Source: Blasia pusilla
Lineage: Eukaryota > Marchantiophyta > Marchantiopsida > Blasiales
NCBI GenBank assembly: GCA_050084515.1
Contig: CM114273.1
Location: 15,872,001-15,936,000 of the forward strand
Length of the DNA: 64,000 bases
Direction: 5' to 3'
Shown here: in pieces, positions 19,738 through 30,461 of the stretch
Layout: the number at the start of each line of letters is the position of its first letter
Position numbering within the stretch: position 1 is the first letter of the stretch
Translations under genes and position numbers: made by a program
The notes under the pieces: model-generated
Seen by the model: only the letters and a program-made list of their open reading frames with translations
What the model was told of the DNA's origin: nothing
Databases searched by the model: none

Positions 19738-19852
19738 GCTCATATCGATATCTCTAACGCCTAAATCACTTCTAAACATCTTAAACTTATCTCTCGTCAA
19801 TGTCTTTGTAAAGATGTTGGCAATTTGCTGATCTGTACCTATATACACAAGA

Positions 19853-21391
19853 TCAATTTCTCTTGCAAGCACTTTCTGTCTGATTCATGCTCGTACGAGC
19901 ATGAAATAAAGGGTTATTAGCAAGCTTGATGCTACTTATATTGTATGCATATATTACATTAGGTCCTAAGTTACTAACACCAATCTCAACAAGTAATCGA
20001 TGAAGCCACACCGCCTCACATGCTGCATTGGTTGCTCCTTTGTATTCAGCCTCTGTCGAAGATAAAGCAACTGTAGGTTGCTTCTTTGAAGCCCAACTTA
20101 TAGCTATGCTTCCCAAAGTAAATGAATAACCAAATGTGGAATATCGATTAGATATGCTTCCTGCCCAATCAGCATCTGTGAATCCCTATAATTGAAAACT
20201 TGGAGAAGCTTCAAATTGAAGCCCGAATTGAATAGAGAATTTCACATACCGCATAATCCTCCTCACAGCATCAAGGTGAGATTTTTGAGGTGCTTGCATA
20301 AAGTGGCTCACTAGGCCAACAACATAACTCAAATCTGGTTTGGTTATAGTTAGATGGATCAAACTTCCAATCATGCGCATATACATATTAGAATCTACAA
20401 GCAACTCTCCTTCATCCACTCTTAACTTCACACTATGGTCCAACAGTGTAGAGATGGGCTTATAAGCCGTCATACCATATTTTGAAAGCATATGAAGAGC
20501 ATATTGTCGTTGTAGTAACCACATGCTCTCTCCAACCTTGATAAACTCAATACCAAGGAAGTACTTGAGTTTTCCCAAGTCCTTCATATCAAATTCTTCT
20601 TGTAACTTAAATTTGACTTGTTGTACTATTTCTTCAGTACTCCTAGTAATCAGGAGATCGTCAACATACAACAAAATGAGAATCGTATGATCTTGACCTC
20701 TGAAGACATATAACAAGGAGTCAGAATCATATACCCTAGAACCCAAATCTTGTAGGACATATGTAATCTTGCCATACTAAGCTCTTGGAGCTTGTTTGAG
20801 CCCGTATAGAGCTTTCTTCAACCTGCATACGCGAAATGGAAACTTGGGATGCTCGTATCCAGGTGGTTGAGTCATATATACCTTCTCCCATAGATCTCCA
20901 TTCAAGCAGGTATTCTTGACATCCATGTGATGTAATCTCCACTTCTTACTTACTGCAACTACAACCACTGTTCTCGTAGTGGCCATCTTCGCAACAAGGC
21001 TAAATGTTTCCTCATAATCGATGTCATATTGTTGTGCATAACCCTTAGCCACCAATCTCGCTTTGTATTTGTTAATTGTATCATCTTGATTGCATTTGAT
21101 TTTGTAAACCTATTTGTAACTAATAGCTTCCTTACCGGAAGGTATGTCAATTAGCTCCCATGTCTGTTGATGTCTTAATGCAACAAGCTCTTCCTCCATA
21201 GCTTCAATCCATTCGACTTTACTTGTAGCTTCTTCAAAATAACTCGGCTCCTGTTCTTGAAGGGTAGTCATCATATATGCATGATGTGTCGCAAGGAGAC
21301 CTTCATTTATGAATCTATGAACTGGATATGTAACTCTACTTGATCTATGAAGCTTTTGTTCAGAGGTAGATGCCTCTAACATCTGACTCAA
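19853..21391 (-). pseudogene. Copia RT-RNase H (C1)
   Basis: RT begins near 21391 ('EEATSKVEWIEAMEEELVAL', 'QTWELIDIPSGKEAI'). It continues at 21055 ('[19 protein letters not shown]', '[20 protein letters not shown]') and 20746, with an intact YVDD motif ('LLYVDDLLI'). The copia-specific 'DMKDLGKLKYFLGIE' follows, then RNase H ('[20 protein letters not shown]', 20116-19853), which ends degraded. In-frame stops or shifts lie near 21110, 20776 and 20186. The order integrase before RT, as read on the minus strand, is diagnostic of Ty1/copia. Confidence 0.88.
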
Positions 21392-21730
21392 GTGCTAACT
21401 AGTGTCAACAAACTGAATATATACTCTTTGGGTCCATGGACTCACAAATTTAACTGATGAATCTAGGACCTCTCCTAGTCCCGCACTAGTACTTGGGGAA
21501 GTTGAAGACAATGTCTGTTGGTTACAGTCATATTCTCTCCCTTAACAGACGAGTTTAGAGGTGGAATAGGCTCAGATGGAGCATACCATGACTTTAGCTC
21601 ATCAAAGACAACATCGCGACTAATAATAAGCTACCTAGAGGATGGAATATAGCACTTATATCCCTAAGTTCCATCAGCATAGCCAATGAAGATACATCTT
21701 CCAAACTTGGGGTCTAATTTCTAACGTCTC

Positions 21731-22518
21731 TCAGAAGGAACATGAGCATAACAAATACAACCAAATACTTTTAAGAAGGAATGTGAAGACTTCGAATGGA
21801 GTTTTATCATGAACTCCTGTTGTTGGAGTTTGGTTGATTAAGAACACTGCACATGCTATTGCCTTTGCCCAATACACCTTAGGCATGTCCTTCTCATTCG
21901 GCATAGCTCGTGCCGCTTCAGCAATATGTCGATTCTTCCTCTCTACCACTCCATTTTGTTGTGGAGTGTAACGGCAAGTCACTTGACGTTGGATGTCATT
22001 TTCACATAAATAGTCATCAAACTCTGTTCAAAGATACTTTCCTCCTCCATCACAACGCAATTTCAGAATGTGTTCCCCAGTTTGCTTCTCTACTAGAACT
22101 CTGAATTTTTGGAACACTGAGAATACCTCTAACTTGGCTTTGAGAAAGTATACCCATATATATCTAGAGAAGTCATCAATAAATAAAACAAAGTACTAGC
22201 AACCACTAAGGCTATGTTGTGATGTTGTCCACACATCACTGTGGATCAACTAGAATATCCTAGATGCTCTTCTACCTTGCTTTGGAAAGGAAATCAACCT
22301 TGTTTTCCAAATTGGTAAGCCAGACATACCTCTAACATAGCAAGACTCGCTAATTTAGGGAGTCCTATCACTATATTAGATGATGAAAGACTCTGTAAAC
22401 TTTGAAGATTCATATGTCTAATTTTTTTATGCCACACATTTAGATCAGTGACTTGTTGGCCGGTTTGACCATACATTGATGTTTGAATCTCTGGCATAGA
22501 AACATCTAATTTGAACAT
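21731..22518 (-). pseudogene. Copia GAG-pre-integrase and integrase (C1)
   Basis: The pre-integrase segment ('LNVWHKKIRHMNLQSLQSLS', 22518-22294) is followed by the integrase core: 'HSDVWTTSQHS', '[18 protein letters not shown]', '[10 protein letters not shown]' and 'YTPQQNGVVERKNRHIAEAA'. The three acidic residues are present, but stops break the frame between 22294 and 21982. Confidence 0.8.
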
Positions 22519-22991
22519 TCAGCCAGATCTAGTTCCTTTGGCTCTTGCAGACTAGACGAGCTACCGCTGCCTATTAGGCGCATCTCTTCACTAATTAACA
22601 ATGGGACTAACTCTTCAAAGGTTGGATACTTCTCTCTCACAGAGATAGAGATCTCAAAGAACTTGTAATCCTTTGGAATGCCTTGAAGAGTGAACAAAAT
22701 CAGATCATCATCTTCTACTGTCACTCCAATGCTATTCAACTAGTCAACAATATGTCTGATATTCAAAATATAATCATTGATGTTCTGCGATCCTTTCCTC
22801 ATTTCGTTCAATTTTTGTCTCAATTGAAGATTTCTGGCCTTTGTAGATATCTGGAACATCTTTTCCAATGCATCCCATGCCTCCTTCGGAATATCAACAT
22901 CTTGAATATGACGTATCATTGGCGAACTGATCGTTATTGAAATGTAGTGGATTACTTGCCTTGCGCATTTGTTCCAGGCGTGAACATTCAA
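22506..22991 (-). pseudogene. Copia gag (C1)
   Basis: Copia-type gag (UBN2-like) in two adjoining stretches. 'DIPKEAWDALEKMFQISTKA' is followed by 'LRQKLNEMRKGSQNINDYI'; then, after one stop, 'LFTLQGIPKDYKFFEISISV' and 'YPTFEELVPLLISEEMRL'. The zinc knuckle and protease expected next are missing; sequence jumps to the pre-integrase region. Confidence 0.8.
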
Positions 22992-23572
22992 GTCTGTTGA
23001 GTCACCTTCTGGCTTGGCCTCATCACCTATGATAAGCTCTCATAGTTCTTGACCCATGAGAAATTTTTTCATGCGAAACTTCCAGACATTGTAATTGTGC
23101 TTATCTAGCTTCTCACCTGTGATTGTTGTGAGGAATACTCTATGACGAACAATTTCACTCAAAAAAAAATAATTTCATGCTCTCTACTGCTCCAATTGAA
23201 GCATAGATCACTCCTACATACAAATTGACCTGAAATTTGCTAAAATTGATCAACTGTATTAAAGAACTAGTCAAAATTGGCTTTTAGAGCAAACTGCACA
23301 ACTTTTCTTCACTAATTGTACTTTCCTACATTGAAATCGCTATTGCAGGAGCTCAGAATGTCAGAGTCAAGCGATTTTGGGTGCGTTGGAAAGCTCTCAA
23401 CAAACTCTACAAGACCAAAATGGAAAAATTGACCTGGAAAGTCCTAAAAAACGCCCTAAAAGTTTTATCATTGTCAAAGTTGCACCTAAAATCTGCACCC
23501 ACTGAGCTCTAAACAAAATTTCCTTCTCCCAAACTGAAGTTGTGCCTTCTCTTGCCTCTCTACTCTCCTCAA

Positions 23573-23863
23573 ACACAAAGAATTTCATAATTCTCATACT
23601 CACACACTACCATGGAGAACGAAATTTGCAATGAGAGAATGAGTGGAGGCTAGTCCCCTTCTCAATTATATAAGATATGTACAAGCAACCCTAACCTTAA
23701 CCATAGTCTCGAGTTAGACTAACTGTGATTAACTAACCCTAGTTAAGATAATCGCGCTTAATTGACTAACCAAGATTAAGCTTCCCTACTCCCTACTTCG
23801 TGTGAGTACCAAATGTAGCAGTTCAGGTGTCTCATGAGCTTGATTGTAACTCAATCTTCAATA
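23573..23863 (-). repeat. 5' LTR of copia C1
   Basis: Matches the 3' LTR from CTCATACTCACACAC onward, with scattered substitutions and a duplicated CTCCCTA. The inner end is degraded (AAAGAATTTCATAATT), so its exact start is uncertain by a few bases. The outer end meets the target duplication GGATG. Confidence 0.8.
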
Positions 23864-23995
23864 GGATGTGCGAGGGGTGCAACCACCACGTTGGTATGGT
23901 TGTTCTCGAGGATGGCATATGTCATGTTTGACTCCCCCTCTTGATGTAGTTTCCACGAGACAATGAATAGGTTGGAGATGTGTATAGGGTAGTAT
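23864..23995 (+). pseudogene. PHD finger remainder (E2, after copia C1)
   Basis: E2 resumes after the copia insertion with 'GCARGATTTLV', then, allowing one base shift, 'CSRGWHMSCLTPPLDVV'. The last part ('IGWRCV', then TAG) has lost Cys-Pro. Together with 'MLCG' before 19415 this is the same C4HC3 finger as in E3. The duplicated GGATG fits the insertion site. Confidence 0.7.
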
Positions 23996-24063
23996 GTCAT
24001 GTCAGGGAGATGTGATATTTTCTATCTGGAATTAGGGGATTCAACTGCCTGCTAGGGGGACGA

Positions 24064-24198
24064 TTGTGTGATCTCGATGTATGTATCAGTTGATTTTTGT
24101 ATATGTGTGGATCTACCCGTGTGTGGGGAAGATCGGTGTTGTGTGGTGTGGAAATGACCAACGATGTATGTCGTATAGCGATGTGTATGCGTACAACA
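24064..24198 (+). repeat. Terminal repeat segment b1 of E2
   Basis: About 135 bp, TTGTGTGATCTCG...GCGTACAACA, matching b1/b2 of E3. It is preceded by a purine-rich AGGGGGACGA and followed, after 2 bp, by segment a2. Confidence 0.8.
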
Positions 24199-24200
24199 AC

Positions 24201-24681
24201 TATCACATCTCAGTAGCCGATAGGTCAAGATTTATCGTAGATAGGGCATAGGAGCCAGTGGACTGTCTTGAGTATAACTTTGTCTCGAGATGTTGGTTGA
24301 GGTTGAGGATACGTTTGTTGTATCAGGAACGTTGTTTCTGATAACTTTCCCGTTGAGGTCTTTCATAGCCGGATGACTTGTTGAGCATGTCATCCACCCT
24401 TGGTAACCTATGCGCGTAGATTACCAAGAGGATAGCTATTTTTAGGAGAAGAGCTTTTTGGCTCTTCCTAACCCTATATAAGGGAGGAAGATGGCTTTCC
24501 CAAGCCATCTTTCTCATATTGGGCCGTTGGAGTACCATTCTTGCTCGTGTGTGTGAGTTAGGACCGGGTGCTAGCGTCTAGATTCCTTCATAGCACAAGG
24601 TGGACAAGGCTCTATATCCCGATGTAGATTGAGGAGTGGAGTTTTAGACCAGGTGTGCTTTTTTTACTACCTTTTTTTTTG
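24201..24681 (+). repeat. LTR-like segment a2 of E2
   Basis: About 480 bp starting TATCACATCTCAGTAGCC (TG mutated to TA), with CCTATATAAGG near 24475 and inverted repeats near 24381-24406, 24410-24428, 24446-24470 and 24487-24512. It matches segment a of E3 throughout. Confidence 0.8.
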
Positions 24682-24819
24682 GTTGTGTGATCTCGATGTA
24701 TATATATGAGTTGATTTTTGTACATGTGTAGATCTACCCGTGTGTGGGGAAGATCAATGTTGTGTGGTGTGGATGTGACTAGCGATGTATGTTGTGTAGC
24801 GATGTGTATGTGCACGACA
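24682..24819 (+). repeat. Terminal repeat segment b2 of E2
   Basis: 138-bp copy of segment b downstream of a2, ending TGTGCACGACA. After it the sequence becomes a copia integrase fragment on the other strand, so this is the outer edge of E2. Confidence 0.8.
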
Positions 24820-26010
24820 TCTTCCATTTTTTGAAGATAGAGGATACCTCTGATTTCTTCTAGAATAAGTAATTCCATACCCTTCTAGACTAATCATCCA
24901 CAAAGATGACAAAATACAATGGTCCTCACTCATAAGCAACAGATGCATGATCCTAGTCATCTATATGGATGTAATCTAGAGCTCCCTCTGTCTGGTGTAC
25001 ACTAGTACTGAAGCTCACTCTACGTTCTTTCCCAAATACGCAATGCTCATAGAAATCCAACTTACAAGACATCACTCCTTTGAGCAACTCACCTTTTCAC
25101 AACTCCCTTAGTCCACGTTCGCTCATATGACCCAATCGTAGGTGCCACAATTGTGTCATGTCTGTAACCTATCCATCTATTGTGGATGCTACTCCAAATC
25201 TAACTACAATAATTTCACCTTTGAGCTTGTATAGGGTTCCAACCTTCTTGCCCTTTATCAAGATCAAGGTTCCTTTTGAAACTCTTAGAACTTCACTCTC
25301 TATTGACTATTTGTAGCCATTCTCATCCAACGCACCAAGAGAAACCAAGTTCTTTCGCAGATCCGAGACATGTCTGACCTCAGTCAATATTCAAATAGTC
25401 CCATCAAACATCTTGATACAAATAGAACCAATCCCTACCACCTTGCATGACATGTTGTTCCTCATCAAGACAGTTCCATCAACCCAGTTGCAATTTGTAT
25501 TGAAGCACTCTTTGGAAGGGTACATGTGGTAAGAGCAACCAAACTCCATAATCCACGTATCACGGAAGATATCTCTTGTGGAAGTTACATCAATATATAA
25601 TCATCTCTCTCTAGCTCTACTACGCTGGCTTATTCAGAGGTCTGACATTTCTCTCTATATATGTTCCTCAATGGGTCCTTTCTTTATCTCTCTATATAAT
25701 CTTTCTTCATATGGCATGCCTCTCCCCATGTCCAAAATTTACCTTTCACATTACTATTGCTAGATCAAGTCTTCGACCTATATCTACCTCTGCTTTGACT
25801 CCTATCAATTGGCCTACCTTAGGCAACAAGAGCCTTTGAGTTTTTCTCCTCACCGCTCGATATCTTTTTAGACTCAATAGACAAAAATGTCGCAGTAACC
25901 TCATCCAACTTTGCACGTTTATGGGAGACACTAGTGTAACATCGCGTTCTCCGCAAGAAGTATGGTAGGATGAAGTGTTTGTAGTGTAGAGCACTGTTGC
26001 TAGTTGCAAC
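24820..26010 (-). pseudogene. Ty1/copia fragment C2 (protease to integrase)
   Basis: Minus-strand copia sequence of a second family. From right to left it shows a protease-like segment ('MEFGCSYHMYPSKECFN', near 25555-25490), 'LMRNNMSCKVVGIGSICIKM', the pre-integrase box ('LRLGHMSERGLRELVKRGV', near 25130-25060) and the start of the integrase core ('GPLYFVIFVDD' then 'KKSEVSSIFKKWK', 24930-24825). Many stops. It is truncated at E2. Confidence 0.75.
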
Positions 26011-26267
26011 AGTTGCGTAAGTGGGAGTTGAATTGAAAAAGCTAAGTTTCAGCTAGAGTCGTAGCAGCCGGGACACTGAAATAGAATTTATGGCAAGCGT
26101 CCTAGTTTGGGTACCAGTATGCCTGTCTTTTGGTGAGTTTAATTGAGGGCACCTTAGGTGCTCAATGCTTTTATCTAGGACTAACACATTGTATCTGTAT
26201 GTAGCTAGGTTTACTTAAGTTCATAGTCAGCTTTTCAGCCTCGAGTTCAGGTGCGGTCCCTACCACT

Positions 26268-26520
26268 TTGCATTCCTTACTAGTGGCTACTGCCATCTAT
26301 AGATTTTGCATGCCTTGTCATGACCTGCCTTTGCATGGTTCCAATGTGAAGTTTGAGGTGGAGAAATTCGATGGGAAGAAAAATTTTGGGTTGTGGCAAT
26401 TGAAGGTGAGAGAGTTGCTGGTTCAGCAAGGACTCCACATGGAGAAGAAACTGGTGGACAAGAGTGCTCTAGAATGGAAGGACATCGAATTTGAGAGTTG
26501 TTCTACGTACAAAATTCCGG
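26268..26520 (+). pseudogene. Copia gag N-terminus, fragment C3
   Basis: Plus-strand 'NVKFEVEKFDGKKNFGLWQL' followed by 'KVRELLVQQGLHMEKKLVDK' is the typical N-terminus of a plant copia gag. The frame then leaves gag sequence. The family is similar to C2 but lies on the opposite strand, so C2 and C3 form a head-to-head arrangement. Confidence 0.75.
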
Positions 26521-26595
26521 CCATCTCAAAATTTCCTCTCATGCGCTCTGATATCAATTGTTGGAAGAAATTTGACAATCAATTTTTTATATATA

Positions 26596-26905
26596 TATAT
26601 ATAGTTGCATCAAAGGCAACTTAGGATGTTATTTGGAGACGGAGACTTGTAGTTGAGCTTGGTTTGTTGCAGGATGGATTTATCTTATATTGTGATAGCC
26701 AAAGTGCTATATACTTAGCTAAAACCTAAGTTTATCATGCCAAGACAAAGCACATTGATGTTGGATATCATTTCATTTGAGAGGCTTTAATTGAGGGTGT
26801 GATCAACCTTATGAAGATAAGCACTGAGGAGAATGTAGTAGATATGTTAACAAAGCCAATTTTAGTGGAGAAGTTCAGACATTGTTTGGACTTGTTGCAC
26901 GTTCT
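26596..26905 (+). pseudogene. Copia RNase H C-terminus, fragment C3
   Basis: Plus-strand 'YCDSQSAIYLAKT', stop, 'VYHAKTKHIDVGYHFI' and 'TEENVVDMLTKPILVEKFRH' form the usual end of a copia pol polyprotein. It directly follows the gag fragment, so about 3 kb of the element is deleted. The sequence up to about 27330 (including a G-rich GGGGGG stretch near 27077 and TTAGGGTTTTTGAGTTATC near 27166) is probably its LTR. Confidence 0.75.
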
Positions 26906-27784
26906 ACGTTCCTAGACATGATGTCAAGAATACTCTTAGGGTTAGCCTTATTGGAGTGGATAGAATACAAGAAAAGATGGAGATTTTTACCTAGGTGTTT
27001 GTAATTCTATCAGTTACAAGAATGACAACATGAAGTCCCTGAAAGGCAAGCTTGCTCACCGTCTATAATCGCCTCGATGGGGGGGTTCTTGGGGAGGGGG
27101 GCCGGGGGTTGCCCCCCATGGTATGCTACACGCATTGGTTTCGTGGCTATTTAACTAAAGCCATGTTAGGGTTTTTGAGTTATCTCACGCCTGTGCCTTT
27201 AAGCTTTAGAGTGAGTCTTGGAGAGCTCGTGATGTACAATGTGTGTGCAGATTTCAGTAACGAGACTTGGGAGTATTTGATCGTGGATGTAGCTTCCGCA
27301 TGGGAAATGAACCACATACATCTTGTGTGATTCATATGAATGATTGTCCAATTTCTTCCAATTCATGAGTAGCAACATTGTCTTATAATATTACTCACAT
27401 CAAATTTTGATACAACACTTGGATTTGGATGAATTTGATCGAATATTGATGTTGGTTTACCATGCAAGGTGAACGACTTGCCTCCACTTGGATGCCTATG
27501 GGATATGAGCATGTTTGCCATCGGCCTTTCTAGATGATGACGCAAAAAGTTGGGGCAAGGGATTGGAGACCTATGACCTCCATCGAGGGAATATTGGTCG
27601 AGGCTTGGGGAAGAGAATCCCTAGGGAGAAAAACTTTGAACTTGAGGAGATTTAACCTGAGTAGCACATGGCAGATTCTCGGCTACTTACAGAACGTGCA
27701 ACCGATTGACTCTGGAAGATTCAACCAAAGTCTTCCGCCTGCAAAGCTCAAGATCAAGAGTAATTTGGGCCTAAGCTAGGAGGA

Positions 27785-27935
27785 GTAGAGGTTGGACTCT
27801 ACATTGGTATCTTAATTAGGTATTTGATTTGGTACATTCGTTTACCAAATCCCCATTTTGATGCAATGAGACATGCCTTTAGGTATGTTAAATTCACAAT
27901 CTAGTTGGAAATTCACTACTTTAATTTTGAGCTGT
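27785..27935 (+). pseudogene. Possible copia RT fragment
   Basis: 'NPHFDAMRHAFRYVKFTI' resembles the end of copia RT ('HLDAVRRIMRYVKFSI' in C1). Only about 20 residues support it. The flanks are unrecognised. Confidence 0.4.
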
Positions 27936-28135
27936 TAGAATTACACAAATATTTTGATGAAGATAGGATAAAACAAAATCTTGAGGGAATACCCACTTTT
28001 GGATATCTATCTAATAATTTGCGACCACATATGCATAATACGACAAGATAGCGAGACAATAAGACAAAATAGGCAACGCTCTTGAATTTTATTGCATTAG
28101 CCCCGTAAGATTGGTAGAAATAGAACAAAGGAACA

Positions 28136-29790
28136 AATGGGGATTTGAATGGAATATATATTAATCAATTAGTAATTAATTTAATATTATAATGGGTGAT
28201 TATAATATTAATAAAATATAATTAATATGATAAATAACCAAAAATTTAGAAATTTTCCCTCAATTCATATTTGATGGAAAAAGGAAAGAAAAATTTAGTG
28301 GAGGAGGAGATTTTTTTAAAATTTTATGGAAAGATAAAATTACTTAGTGTATTGGGATATCATTTGAATTTGAATGGAGGATTGTAATTACTAAGAATAG
28401 TGAAATATTATTACTCTTCTAAGATTTTAGAAAGTAGAAATCATATTTAAAATTTGAAATAAATAGCATGATCATTTTTTGAAATAGTTGAATTAATTTA
28501 CATGTTATATTTTGAAAAAGGAAAAAGAATTTGAATGGAAAAAGAAAATGATTCAGTTAATTAAAATTAGCTAAGATTTTGGTTAGTGAATGTTGTTTTG
28601 GTGGGAGAATGGAAGGGGAAGAATAGTTATTGTTTGAGCTTTTACGGAGGAGTGAAATTATTTAGGGGAGATGGGTGTTATCGAAAGGTGAAATTTTCTT
28701 ACTCTTTTAAGATTTAAAAAAGTGAAAATTATACTTCAATTTGAAAATTAAATGAAAATTTAAAATTTAAACCTAATCTTAAAAAACTATTATTGACACA
28801 TGTTTATTAAGGCCCTATTGACATGTGGTAATTCGACAAGAAAAAAATGTTTCACGTGTTATTAACAGGAAGAAAAAAGTTTGAATTTATGTGGAGCATC
28901 ATTAATCCCTTCACTAACAAAAGCTCTTCAAATTTATTTTTATTTTCCATGCATCACACGGGTACCTTACTGGTGTATGCAAATTTGGAAGTGTTTAAGT
29001 AAGTTGAGTTTCGCAAAAATAACAAATTTTCATCTTATTGCCAACAATATTAGAATCCATAAGAGCTATCATAACAACATGCAAAGCAAATTGGTTGAAC
29101 AATATACTTGCAAGCGTTAGCTTCGAATTTTCTAATCCATACATACGTACATACACACATATCATTGGTAAAAATCCAATGTTTCATGCATTAGTGTTTA
29201 TTATCATGTTCAATTCAAAACTTGCTTACGAGTGCTTGCATTTGAGTGAAGATTTAAGAGACTTGTATATTTTCACTTGTAAAAAAATTATTTTCAAAGA
29301 GGAACTATCAAGATTCAAATTTTTTTTGTAAGGGATGTGTTTTAAGCTTTTTCAGCTTTCTATGGCATTTACTGAAATAGAACAATGAAATCTGAAAAAA
29401 AAAGGTGGAACAAAGTTCTGTTTTTCATCCACATTGGTATATCTTGTATCATGATTTCATTGCATTTCACGTTTTTCTCGCGAAGTGTTCCATAGGAGGT
29501 GGTGGACAAATGAGTACAAAATACACCCTTACAGATCCCTCAAAAGTATTTGGGACCTTACTGTTCATCTTTAAAAATATCGTTTTAAAGGTATCAAAGA
29601 TACTTGATTTGTTGCAAATATATGATTTCATTTAGTAGTAATTAATGGAGAATTTGTAAACTCAATTCCACATCATAATTCTTTTTTTGCTGCATTTTCC
29701 ATTCAAAGTTTCATTCATTGATGGGTCTTAAAAACATTTTCTTTATGCCCAAGTGGCATGTGTTAAACATAGACAAATCGTAAAATCCGG
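28136..29790. other. AT-rich spacer, no gene seen
   Basis: Very AT-rich sequence with runs of A and T and only short chance frames. It contrasts with the GC-richer Ty3 elements and looks like ordinary intergenic DNA on the 3' side of the FGGY kinase gene. Confidence 0.6.
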
Positions 29791-29795
29791 TCATT

Positions 29796-30098
29796 AATAT
29801 AGATCATGGCAACCACATTGAGAATAATCAAATCTGATTCTCCATTTCCATAGTTCTACCAGAAGGTTGTGGACTTTTGGAACTTACCCAAGTGGCTTCT
29901 CTCATGTGAGTTGAACATGAGATATAACCCTTACATATAACCCATAAATATAGAACATGGCAACCACATTGAGAATAAATCAAATCTGATTCTCCATTTC
30001 CATAGTTCTACTAGAAGGTTGTGGACTTTTGGAACTTACCCAAGTGGCTTCTCTCATGTGAGTTGAACATGAGGTATAACCCTCCCATATAACCCATA
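29796..30098. repeat. 151-bp tandem duplication
   Basis: Two adjacent copies of a 151-bp unit (first 29796-29946, second 29947-30098) beginning AATATAGA(T/A)CATGGCAACC. They differ at only a few positions, so the duplication is recent. No coding content. It lies about 360 bp past the stop codon of the FGGY gene. Confidence 0.9.
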
Positions 30099-30461
30099 AA
30101 GAATAGGAAGTAGAGATTGTCAATTTAGAAGTCTCCTTGTGATCTCTCCCTCTAAAAAAACACTACTTCCACTATCTCGCTATGTTGAGGATTTACTACA
30201 TTCTTTTAAGAGACGAAACCCTAGATCTTTGGATGATGTCAAGAACAGTTACAATTGCTCAGAATCTGTGGTATTCACGAGGGATCGAAAATTTTACAAA
30301 ATGACGGGTTGGGTTGTGGATATGTGAGGAAAGCAAATCACCAGCGCACGGGCCAACAACTTTACTGAAGCTTAATTTCTTCGCTCCACTCAGAGGATAT
30401 CAATCCGACAAGATGATGGGGAATCATACATGCTTTACGGCACTGCTCACCATAGAACCCA

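Larger units (their letters stand above)
19415..23863 (-). mobile_element. Ty1/copia element C1 inserted in E2
   Basis: A 4449-bp copia element with target duplication GGATG (19410-19414 and 23864-23868). The left (3') LTR is 19415-19726 (312 bp) and the right (5') LTR about 23573-23863. The LTRs end in ...TTCAATA/TGTGGAAA on the plus strand, so on the coding strand they start TATTGAAG (probably TGTTGAAG originally) and end TTTCCACA. Order on the minus strand: gag, GAG-pre-integrase and integrase, RT, RNase H. The protease segment is not visible. Frames are broken at several points. Confidence 0.9.
4563..24819 (+). mobile_element. Ty3/gypsy element E2, split by two insertions
   Basis: Plus-strand Ty3 element starting with TGTCACATCTGAG and ending with a b2 repeat (...GCACGACA). 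Its own sequence occupies 4563-7889, 17879-19414 and 23864-24819. E3 (7890-17878) sits inside its RNase H region and copia C1 (19415-23863) inside its PHD finger. Both joins resume the E2 frame and show target duplications. Relative to E3 it lacks most of gag, the protease and the methyltransferase: position 6148 jumps to linker sequence. RT, RNase H and integrase are riddled with stops. No matching target duplication was found at its outer ends (AAGTA on the left, TCTTC on the right), so one flank was probably rearranged. Confidence 0.85.

Noticed and set aside
4556-24825. Target duplication of E2
   Set aside because: Left flank AAGTA and right flank TCTTC do not match, and the flanks belong to different elements, so none can be claimed.
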